64,000 bases of DNA, taken from NCBI GenBank assembly GCA_020631735.1, contig CM036154.1, positions 248,001-312,000 on the forward strand. The letters are read 5' to 3'. The notes below the pieces were generated by a model that had not been told where the DNA came from, did no database searches, and saw only the letters and a program-made list of their open reading frames with translations. The DNA is from Saccharum officinarum. Its lineage: Eukaryota; Streptophyta; Magnoliopsida; Poales; Poaceae. Positions 22,991 through 31,993 of this stretch are shown here, piece after piece. Made by a program: the position numbers and the translations under genes. Positions within the stretch are counted from its first letter, which is position 1, and every line of letters begins with the position of its first letter.

Positions 22991-24841
22991 ATGGCGGCTT
23001 ATGGGCTAGATGATTGTGTGGAACACATTTTTGATGGCACTCACTATGCACGGTGGAAAAATCACATGCTTGATTATTTTCGTGCTCTTGGCCCTAAGTT
23101 TTGGTGGATCATAGTTGTTGGCTTTTCTCATGACTTGGATGGGTGTGGTAACCGTACCCAAGCTCAAAAAGATTGCCGAACACTTGATGCACAAGCTAAG
23201 TTTTATCTAATCAAAGCTTTGAATGATGAGATTTTTGACAAGGTGAGTGGTCTCTCAAGTGCACATAGCATGTGGACGGCGCTCAAGCATCACTATTATG
23301 GCTCCTCAATTTGGGATGATGGAAAATTCAAGAAGGATGATCACATAGTGATGGAGGTACATGAGGATGTTGAGCATGACCACAATGAGGTGGTTGTGGA
23401 GGATTGCTCCACCTCAATGTCAAGTGATGATGATGATGATCATGCCACAAGATCACTTGACAAGAATAATGATAATGCCACAAGTGATACAAGCAATGAT
23501 TCTACTCCATGCACACTTGATGGTGAAGATAATGGTTATGAGAGTGATGCCTCAACAAGCTCATCAATATCATCACATGGTGACACTAAGGTATCTATTG
23601 GTGGTTTTGTTGTTGATTGTGATGGTCCAAATTGTGAGCTTCTATATAAACTCTCAAAGGCCCTAAGAAATGAGATGGCAAAAATAAGTAAATTGAAAAA
23701 TGAAAACTCATTTCTAAAAACCATATGTGAACAACAAAAGCATCTACTTTATGTTACTACTTGTTCACATGAGGAGCTAAAATTGGCTCGTGAGGGACTT
23801 AGTGTTGCTCATGATAATTTGGCAAAAGAACATGCTTTACTCACTAAGAAGCCTTATAATGAAGAAACCAAATCTAGTGAGAGCTCATCATTTAAGTCAA
23901 ATGATCAATCACATATTACTAACCCTTGTGATGTAGGAAAGAAGCATGTATCCACCTCTTGTGATGATTTATTAGATATGCCATGCTCTTCACAATTAAA
24001 TGCTTGTTCTACTTCTATGTCGTGTGAGACTAACCTTTTGAAGGAGAACAATGAGCTTACAAGTGAAGTGAAGGATTTGAGCAACAAGTTGGAGAGGTGC
24101 TACAACTCTAAAATCGCCATTGAGCATATCATGACCAATCAAAGAAGATATGGTGATAAGAGTGGTATTGGCTACAACAAGAGCAAGGGCAAGATTATGA
24201 AGAAGCAAGATGCAAAGAAGTTATCCCAACTCATGTGCTACCAATGCCATGAAGTGGGACATATTGCCAAGTGTTGCCCTACCAACAAGTCTCAAGTTGA
24301 GCCAAAAGCAAAGCCCCAAGCTCAAGTCAAGATCAACCATGAAGATGATGATGACTTGATGAAGAAGAAGAAAACAAGAAGGGGTGGTAGAGCAAGGCAT
24401 CCAATGCAAATTCAAGATGCCAAGATGATGAGCAAGAATCAAAATGAGAAAAGAAATTTGGCTCACATCAAGTGCTTCAAGTGTGGAGATATAGGACACT
24501 TTGCCTCGGGGTGTCCTACCAAGCTTGAGAAGAAGGTTCAAGCAACTCATGAGAGGATAGACAATGGGAAGCACAACATGAGCAAGGAAGAAAAGGTTCA
24601 AGCAAAGAGAATGTGCTACTCATGTCGGGAAAGGGGACACAATGCTCATTCATGTCCCCTAGGTAATAATTCTAAGCCTAGTTCAATTGATGATACTAAT
24701 ATGCTTAGAAAGGATGGCAATAGTACCTCATTGGTTGAAATTGCAAAACATCCCGCTACTCATACTAAGGCTATGTCTAAGTATGTTGCACCTAATTTGA
24801 GAGGACCCAAACTTGTTTGGGTAGCATCAAAAAGTGGATGA
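22991..24841 (+). CDS. Gag protein of element B (616 aa, three CCHC zinc knuckles)
   Basis: An intact frame beginning MAAYGLDDCVEHIFDG, 37 bases after the primer site. The N-terminal capsid-like part (to about residue 118) differs strongly from A and C: FRALGPKFWWIIVVGF and SAHSMWTALKHHYYG replace the A/C versions. From HEDVEHDHNEVVVEDC onward the sequence is nearly the same as A and C, with an acidic Ser/Asp region, coiled coil and three CCHC knuckles (CYQCHEVGHIAKCC, CFKCGDIGHFASGC, CYSCRERGHNAHSC). It ends RGPKLVWVASKSG. The mosaic pattern suggests recombination between element lineages. The frame has stayed open although both ends of the element are disrupted. Confidence 0.87.
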   Translation: MAAYGLDDCVEHIFDGTHYARWKNHMLDYFRALGPKFWWIIVVGFSHDLDGCGNRTQAQKDCRTLDAQAKFYLIKALNDEIFDKVSGLSSAHSMWTALKHHYYGSSIWDDGKFKKDDHIVMEVHEDVEHDHNEVVVEDCSTSMSSDDDDDHATRSLDKNNDNATSDTSNDSTPCTLDGEDNGYESDASTSSSISSHGDTKVSIGGFVVDCDGPNCELLYKLSKALRNEMAKISKLKNENSFLKTICEQQKHLLYVTTCSHEELKLAREGLSVAHDNLAKEHALLTKKPYNEETKSSESSSFKSNDQSHITNPCDVGKKHVSTSCDDLLDMPCSSQLNACSTSMSCETNLLKENNELTSEVKDLSNKLERCYNSKIAIEHIMTNQRRYGDKSGIGYNKSKGKIMKKQDAKKLSQLMCYQCHEVGHIAKCCPTNKSQVEPKAKPQAQVKINHEDDDDLMKKKKTRRGGRARHPMQIQDAKMMSKNQNEKRNLAHIKCFKCGDIGHFASGCPTKLEKKVQATHERIDNGKHNMSKEEKVQAKRMCYSCRERGHNAHSCPLGNNSKPSSIDDTNMLRKDGNSTSLVEIAKHPATHTKAMSKYVAPNLRGPKLVWVASKSG

Positions 24842-26314
24842 ATGTGTGTAGGTACCATGGCATTGGAGGCTTGACTCAAATTGATTTCATCTTGTTCATC
24901 ATATAGTGAGTCAAGTTATGAAGCTCAATGCATATTCAATCCCAATGCCAAGTCAAAATAAGTGAAGTCCAAGTGCTACAACATACAAGTGTCATGATCA
25001 AGTTGTGGATGATTTATTGGAATTATTTTATGGCTTGCAATTTATTTGAGTAAAAGCTTGCTATTCGATGATCATGAGCTAACCAAGGTATATCTCTAGT
25101 TGATCATTTCATTTGGATGCATATGAGTTGATTGAATTGGATATATGTGCAATGTTGCTTGCTATGAGATGATTGAATGGATAAAAAGCTTAGTAATCAA
25201 GTTTGGATTGGTTTGTGTTGGATAAATTCATGAGATGACATTTAGTAAGTGGATTGAATGGATATATGTCTTATGAAAGTATTCAAACAAGTTAGTTTCA
25301 AGTTTGATTCACTTTTGATTAAGAATAGCTCATGTATTGAAATCTGTCCTACATTAAAAATCTGAGCTAGCAGTGATCTTAGCCATGTTTGAGTGATCAA
25401 ATCTATTTGGATTGGCTTGAAATTTGGTATACATGCTCTACACTTATGAAAGAAGATGCTGTAGAAATTTTATGAGAATTGGATAAGAGATGCTTTGGTT
25501 TTAGAGTGCATCTTGTCAGCTATAGTGCAGCAGTTGTCAGCATGTAGCAGTGGTGGAAGATTTGAAATCTGGTAGCAATCTAGATGTCAAATGAATCTCA
25601 AATTTTTACAGCTGCTAGATGACTTAGTGAATCACATCTCCACCAAATTTTATGGCATTTGGATCTGTACATTGAGAGATATGAATTATTCTTTGAAAGG
25701 TACCGAATCTGCCAGAAAAGTGACAATCATTGGATTAATCTAGAGTCATTTTAATTGAAAGGTCCTCAAATTGGAAACATGTTTATAAGTGGTTGAGGTA
25801 CATAGTTTGGTTTTGGATTGATCTAGAATCATAAAGAGCAATGAGTATAAGAACATTTGATTGTGGAATGTACTTGGTATACATGTTTGGTACTCAATTT
25901 GAAGATCAAGATCAAACTTAAGATGAAGATAAAATTTAAGTTCTAGTGATGATTGGAGATCATTTGGTAGAAAGAAAAGAACTTAAACATGTAGGAAGAG
26001 TTGGACTCAAATGTAGATTCAAGGATTATTCATCAAGATTGAGTTCATCATTTGGATCAATCAAACTATATCATTTTAAGTGAGTATCAAGAGTGGTTCT
26101 TTGGAGAAAGGTCACTTTTCCCTAGTGAGGGGCTTGCCGCCGTGTGTAGGTGAAACCAAGTTTGGAACTTGGAAGTCTAACATGGAAGTGGTGATCCAAG
26201 GAACTTGTGATGCTTAGTTGAAGCAATCAAAAGGGTTGATCAAGAAAAGCAAGCAACACCCAAAAGAGAGCTAGTCATATATTTCAAGTGGTATTCTAAG
26301 TAGTTCTCTCATGC
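24842..26314 (+). other. Post-gag non-coding internal region of element B (truncated by E)
   Basis: Collinear with 31994-33470 of element C up to TCTCTCATGC, where the LTR of element E begins. No pol motifs or convincing ORFs. Confidence 0.7.
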
Positions 26315-27744
26315 TGAGAGGTCCTTGTTTGGTTTTGGTAATTGAGTGACAACCTTAGGTGGACTAATTGTGTTTATGTGAGATACACAGGGAATTAGTC
26401 CATAGATGATTGTGTCATGAAGGAGCTCATTGCATATGAGACATGACATGGAGTCATGTGACCAAGGTGACGAAGATCAAGATGAGGCTTGGCTTGATGG
26501 ACCGGTTGCAAGTGTGAAGGGCAAGTCGGAGGCTTTGGAGCGATGGACCGCGAGGCGGTGAAGCTTGAGCAAGACTTGGCGCCGATGGACCGACGCAACG
26601 GTGAAGAGCAAGTGAGGTCAAGATCGATGGACCAAGGTCACATGATGATATGAAGTGGATCATATCATTTGTGATATGGTTGGTGCATGTGTTGCATCAA
26701 CGTCGGAGGAGATGGAGTGGAATGCGCAAGGCAAAGGTATAACCTAGGGCATTTCCATTTCACCGGTCATAGGTGTGTAGAGAAGTTTATGACCGGGTTT
26801 AGGATAGATGGCCGTACTATCAAGAGGGGCAAACTTGTTTGCATATCGGTCATCTAGTGCCACTCGTGTGATCTAACTATGCATCGTTGCTAGGATCGAG
26901 TGGCGTGGCAAGTTGAGTGGTTAACTCCTTCGGTAAAATGTTTGTGAAAATGCTAACACACGTGCACAAGGAGGTGTTCACTTGTTGGTGTTGGCACATT
27001 TGCGAAGGCGTTGGAGTTTGAGCGGTAGAGAGGGTTTGGGTTCCTCTCTCCCTTCCGCCGAGCTTGCGAGGCGGGATTCGGCGCTTTTTGGAGAAGTGAA
27101 ACGCCTATTTTCTACTGCGCCGGAAGTCGGAAAAGAAACGGAGGCGAAAGGAGGTCACTGCGTTGATCGGTCGCTGCACCGGACGCTGCACCGGACGCGG
27201 TCACGGTTTCACCGGACGCGTCCGGTCAGTTCAATGCGGCGCGAGCGCTAGGGTTTGTGACCGGACGCGGGTCTGGCCTGACCAGCGCGTCCGGTCAGTA
27301 CAACTGAGCGTAAGAGAGAAGCGCGCGACCGGCGCGTCCGGTCCTTCACGGGACCGGAGCGTCCGGTCAGGTGTCCAGAGGAAACTGAGTACGATCGGAC
27401 GCGAGGCGCGTCCGGTCACACATGATCGGACGCGTCCGATCGTTGAAGGAGCTTACTGGAACGCGACCGGACGCTGGCACTGTCGCGTCCGGTCGTTGCG
27501 AGGAGCGCGTCCGGTCGTTGTTTCTCGGGCGCGGGTGCTGTGCGGATCGGCGCGTCCGGTCGTTTGAGCAGCGCGTCCGGTCATAGCGTTTGACCGTTGG
27601 CACGCAGTGACCGTTGGAGGATCTAACGGTCGCATTTGAATTCGAGGGACACGTGGACGTCGCAGGGCGACCGGACGCGGTGAAGCGCGTCCGGTCAGTT
27701 ACGACCGGCGCGTCCGGTCGTCCCGAGTTTTGCCCAGTGAAGGG
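26315..27744 (+). mobile_element. Element E: partial LTR of a Sirevirus-like element, cut by element C
   Basis: Starts TGAGAGGTCCTTGTTTGG after CATGC (26310-26314) in B's internal region. It differs from B and C but resembles A in carrying an additional segment around 26520-26580 (GCAAGTCGGAGGC...GAAGCTTGAGC). It has a palindrome array at about 27170-27720 and stops at CCCAGTGAAGGG, where element C begins. Its remainder should lie beyond C and is lost at the N gap. Confidence 0.75.
27170..27720. promoter_or_regulatory. Palindromic CGCGTCCGGTC array in U3 of E
   Basis: Dense GACCGGACGCG and CGCGTCCGGTC repeats as in the other LTRs of the family. The TATA region that should follow is missing because C inserted just after the array. 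Confidence 0.7.
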
Positions 27745-28554
27745 TGAAAGGTCCTTGTTTGGTTTTGGTAATTGAGTGACAACTTAGGTGGACTAATATG
27801 TTATTATATGAGATACACAGGAGATTAGTCCACATGTGATGGTGTCATGAAGGAGCTCATTGCATATGAGACATGACATGGAGTCATGTGACCAAGGTGG
27901 AGAAGATCAAGATGAGGCTTGGCTTGATGGACCGGTTGCTAGGGTGAAGGGCAAGTTGTGTGATGGCTTGGCGCCGAAGGACCGAGGCAACGGTGAAGAG
28001 CAAGTGAGGTCAAGATCGATGAACCAATACGGTCACGTGATGATATGAAGTGGATCATATCATTTGGTGATTGGTTGGTGCATGTGTTGCATCAACATCA
28101 ATGGAGATGGAGTGGAATGCGCAAGGCAAAGGTATAACCTAGGGCATTTCCATTTCACCGGTCATAGGTGTGTAGAGAAGTTTATGACCGGATTTAGGAT
28201 AGATGGCCGTACTATTAAGAGGGGCAAACTTGTTTGCATATCGGTCATCTAGTGCCACTCGTGTGATCTAACTATGCATCGTTGCTAGGATCGAGTGGCG
28301 TGGCAAGTTGAGTGGTTAACGCCTCGAAAAATGATTATGAAAATGCTAACACACGTGCACAAGGTGGTGATCACTTGTTGGTGTTGGCACATTTGCGAAG
28401 GCGGTGGACTTTAAGTGGTAGAGAGGGTTTGGGTTCCTCTCTCCCTCCCGCCGAGCTTGCAAGGCGGGATTCGGCGCTTTTTGGAGAAGTGAAACGCCTA
28501 TTTTTTATTGCGCCGGAAGTCGGAAAAGAAACGGAGGCGAACGGAGGTCACAGT

Positions 28555-29010
28555 GGTGACCGGACGCTGCACCGGACGCGGTCCTTGCAGGACCGGACGC
28601 GTCCGGTCAGTGTCCAGTGACTGCGCGTTTTTCAGTTGCTTGATCGGACGCGAGGCGCGTCCGGTCACAGGCGATCGGACGCGTCCGGTCGTCCAGGGAG
28701 CTTACTGGACTCCGACCGGACGCGGGCACTGTGGCGTCCGGTCAGTCGGACCAGCGCGTCCGGTCGTTGCTTCGCAGTTAGCCGTTGTTCGATCGGCGCG
28801 TCCGGTCCTTCACGGGACCAGCGCGTCCGGTCGTTCTCGGCGCGTCCGGTCGTTCGAAGCAGCGCGTCCGGTCGTTGGTTTGACCGTTGAGGGTCAGTGA
28901 CCGTTGGAGGATCTAACGGTCGCATTTGAAATTCGAGGGACACGTGGACGTCGCAGGGGCGACCGGACGCGGCTGAGCGCGTCCGGTCAGTTACGACCGG
29001 CGCGTCCGGT
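28555..29010. promoter_or_regulatory. Palindromic CGCGTCCGGTC array in U3 of C (5' LTR)
   Basis: Roughly twenty half-sites over about 450 bp, ending about 55 bp before the TATA box. GATCGGACGCG variants again alternate with GACCGGACGCG. Confidence 0.7.
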
Positions 29011-29062
29011 CGTCCCGAATTTTGCCCAGTGAAGGGGTAACGGCTCTATTTGACCGTGGGGT

Positions 29063-29070
29063 TATAAATA
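29063..29070 (+). promoter_or_regulatory. TATA box of element C 5' LTR
   Basis: TATAAATA in the context GGGGTTATAAATAGATGCC, conserved in all family LTRs here (11612-11619 and 19396-19403 minus; 21857, 36679 and 44871 plus). Confidence 0.7.
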
Positions 29071-30141
29071 GATGCCTTGGCCGGCTGTGGCCGGTAGTTG
29101 AGCACACTATAGTCTTTGTGACTTGTGTGGTAGTGCTTGGGAGCCCTCTAACTCACTCATGCTTGATAGTGTTCATCGGATCGAGTGAGATAGCGATTCT
29201 AGTGCGTTGCTTTGAGAGATTGCATCGTGTGGCACTAGGTGATCGTGTTGCAAGCCGGTGGTGCTTGTTACTCTTGGAGGTTGCCACCTCCTAGACGGCT
29301 TGGTGGCTTGTGGCTCCGTCGAAGCTCGCAAGAAGATTGTGCGAGGCTCCGGAGAAGCTTTGTGAGGGGGATTGTGCTCACCCCGCGGGGATCGCGAAGA
29401 GCAACTCTAGTTGATCGTGTCATTGAGCTACCACACTTTATGGTAGGTTCTTGCGGCGCCTTTTGACAGGCTCGGTGTGTGACCGATTAGCCGCCGAACC
29501 ACGAAGTGTTGGTCGACACAACGGGGACGTAGCTTGGTGGCAACCAAGTGAACCTCGGGAGAAAATCACCGTGTCAACCTTGTCTACTCTTCTCGGTGGT
29601 TTGCCTTCGTGTAACACAAGCTTGTATTTACTTTCATATATACTTGTGCTTGTGTAGTTGCTCTCGTAACTAGTTTGCTTGTGTAGCTTGCTAGTTGTCT
29701 TCTTGCTTGTGTAGCTAGAAGCTTCCCCTTGCGTGACTAATTTGGTTTGCGTAACCTTGTTAGTCACATTGCTTAGTTTGTGTAGCTAAGTGTTTTGCGC
29801 TCTCTAATTTGGCATTAGTTGCCTTGTTATTGAGTTTTGCTAGCGAGCTTAAGCTTTGTGCTTTTGCTTCACTAGTTGTGTAGGAGCTCCCTCGTTTGGC
29901 AAAGTACTAGTGCATAGGTTTGTGTGACCTTGCTCTAGAATTGATTAGGTGAGCTCTTGGTAAGCTTAGCACCTTAGTCGCTTAATTAGGATCTTTGCAA
30001 GGTGCTAGAGAACTTAGATAGAGGGGTATAGTCTTGGCTAGACCGATAAGTTTAATTCCGCATTTGTTTTGGTTAGCCAACACGTTTAAGTTTTAAAAAG
30101 GACTATTCACCCCCTCTAGTCCGCCATCTCGACCCTTCAAT

Positions 30142-30153
30142 TGGTATCAGAGC
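30142..30153 (+). promoter_or_regulatory. Primer-binding site of element C
   Basis: TGGTATCAGAGC two bases after the LTR end (spacer AT). Confidence 0.92.
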
Positions 30154-30190
30154 TAGGTCTCTCATTTGCGGTCTTCACCGACCCGAGAGG

Positions 30191-31993
30191 ATGGCGGCTT
30201 ATGGGCTAGATGTTGAGTGTCCACACATTTTTGATGGCACACACTTTGCACGGTGGAGAAATTGGATGACATGCAATTTTAAGTTTATTTCTCCTCAATT
30301 GTGGTGGATCGTAGATGTGGGCTTTTCCTTTGCAATTGATAAAAAGAATGCAACTCAAGCGCAAAGAAAATGCCTACATCTCGATAGCCAAGCTACTAAT
30401 GTTTTCTATCGATCTATGGATAGTAGCATACTTTGTGAGATCATGGACTTTAAGTCCGCCCATGAGATTTGGGTGTTCCTAAATGAGAAATACGGGGCGA
30501 TCTCCGATGATGATGAGCCCAAGAAGGAGGCGCATGAGGATGTTGAGCATGACCACAACAAGGTGGTTGTGGAGGATTGCTCCACCTCACGGTCAAGTGA
30601 TGACAAAGATGATCATATCACAAGATCACTTGACAAGAAGAATGATTCTACCTCATACACACTTGATGGTGAAGATGATGGCTATGAGAGTGATGCTTCA
30701 ACAAGCTCTTCAACATCATCACATGGTAACACTAAAATACATGTTGGTGGTTTTGTTGTGGATTGTGATGATCCAAATTTAGAGCTTTTATATAAACTCA
30801 CAAGAGCCTTGAAAAGAAAAATGGAAAGAGTAAGTGAATTGGAATATGATAACTCTTTTCTAAAGACCACATGTGAACAACAAAAGCATCTACTTTATGT
30901 TGCTACTTGTTCACATGAGGAGCTAAAATTAACTCATGAGAAACTTAGTGTTGCTCATGATAACTTGGTACAAGAACATGCTTTACTCACTAAGAAGCTT
31001 TCTAATGAAGAAACCAAAACTAGTGAGAGCTCATCATTTGGGTCAAATGATCAATCACATATTACTAACCCTTGTGATGTAGGCAAGAAGCATGTATCCA
31101 CCTCTTGTGATGATTTATTAGATATGCCATGTTCTTCACAATTAAATGCTTGTTCTACTTCTATGTCTTGTGAGACTAACCTTTTGAAGGAGAACAATGA
31201 GCTCAAAAGTGAAGTGAAGAATTTGAGCAACAAGTTAGAGAGGTGCTACAACTCTAAAATCGCCATTGAGCATATCATGACCAATCAAAGAAGATATGGT
31301 GATAAGAGTGGTATTGGCTACAACAAGAGCAAGGGCAAGATTATGAAGAAGCAAGATGCAAAGAAGCTATCCCAACTCATGTGCCACCGATGCCATGAAA
31401 TGGGACATATTGCTAAGTATTGCCCTACCAAGAAGTCTCAAGTTGAGCCAAAAGCAACACCCCAAGAACAAATCAAGATCAACCATGGAGATGATGGTGA
31501 TTTGATAAAGAAGAAGAAAAAGAAAACAAGAAGGGGTGGTAGAGCAAGACATCCAATGAAAATTCAAGATGTCAAGATGATGAGCAAGAATCAAGATGAG
31601 AAGAAAGTGCATGCTCACATCAAGTGCTTCAAATGTGAAGATATGGGACACTTCGCCTCGGGGTGTCCTACCAAGCTTGAGAAGAAGGCTCAAGCAACTC
31701 ATGAGAGGCTAGGCAATGGGAAGCACAATATGAGCAAGGAAGAAAAGGCTCAAGCAAAGAGAATGTGCTACTTATGCCGGGAAAGGGGACACATGGCTCA
31801 TTCATGTCCCCTAGGTAACAATTCTAAGCCTATTTCAATTGATAATACTAATATGCTTAGAAAGGATGGCAATGGTACCTCATTGGTTGGAATTGCAAAA
31901 CATCCCGCTAACCATACTAAGGCTTTGCCTAAGTATGTTGCTCCTAACTTGAGAGGACCCAAACTTGTTTGGGTACCATCAAAGAGTGGATGA
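30191..31993 (+). CDS. Gag protein of element C (600 aa, three CCHC zinc knuckles)
   Basis: An intact frame starting MAAYGLDVECPHIFDG. It is very similar to element A over its whole length, including the capsid-like N-terminus that differs in B. Relative to A it lacks eight residues in the acidic Ser/Asp/Thr region. The coiled coil follows, and knuckles are CHRCHEMGHIAKYC, CFKCEDMGHFASGC and CYLCRERGHMAHSC. It ends RGPKLVWVPSKSG and a stop; no protease follows. The expected role is virus-like-particle assembly and packaging of the element RNA, with protease, integrase and RT from a partner such as the D family. Confidence 0.88.
   Translation: MAAYGLDVECPHIFDGTHFARWRNWMTCNFKFISPQLWWIVDVGFSFAIDKKNATQAQRKCLHLDSQATNVFYRSMDSSILCEIMDFKSAHEIWVFLNEKYGAISDDDEPKKEAHEDVEHDHNKVVVEDCSTSRSSDDKDDHITRSLDKKNDSTSYTLDGEDDGYESDASTSSSTSSHGNTKIHVGGFVVDCDDPNLELLYKLTRALKRKMERVSELEYDNSFLKTTCEQQKHLLYVATCSHEELKLTHEKLSVAHDNLVQEHALLTKKLSNEETKTSESSSFGSNDQSHITNPCDVGKKHVSTSCDDLLDMPCSSQLNACSTSMSCETNLLKENNELKSEVKNLSNKLERCYNSKIAIEHIMTNQRRYGDKSGIGYNKSKGKIMKKQDAKKLSQLMCHRCHEMGHIAKYCPTKKSQVEPKATPQEQIKINHGDDGDLIKKKKKKTRRGGRARHPMKIQDVKMMSKNQDEKKVHAHIKCFKCEDMGHFASGCPTKLEKKAQATHERLGNGKHNMSKEEKAQAKRMCYLCRERGHMAHSCPLGNNSKPISIDNTNMLRKDGNGTSLVGIAKHPANHTKALPKYVAPNLRGPKLVWVPSKSG

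Larger units (their letters stand above)
10198..26314 (+). mobile_element. Element B: gag-only Sirevirus-like (Ty1/copia) retrotransposon, disrupted by elements A and E
   Basis: B starts with TGAAAGGTCCTTGTTTGG at 10198. Its 5' LTR is 10198-10539 plus 20856-22939, the split being caused by insertion of A with target duplication ATGTG. The LTR ends GACCCTACA, followed by an iMet-tRNA primer site (22942-22953), a gag ORF (22991-24841) and non-coding internal sequence to 26314. There another LTR of the same superfamily (E) begins abruptly after CATGC. Compared with element C, about 1.9 kb or more of B's 3' internal region, its polypurine tract and its 3' LTR are not found. They would lie beyond E and C, in or past the N gap. 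No pol is present. Confidence 0.8.
27745..30139 (+). repeat. 5' LTR of element C
   Basis: Runs from TGAAAGGTCCTTGTTTGG to CTCGACCCTTCA. Palindrome array at about 28555-29010 (perfect 18-mer at 28591-28608), TATAAATA at 29063-29070. Confidence 0.9.

Noticed and set aside
26315..27744. E as the 3' LTR of element B
   Set aside because: It lacks a preceding polypurine tract, starts in the middle of the internal region, and belongs to a different LTR subfamily from B's 5' LTR.
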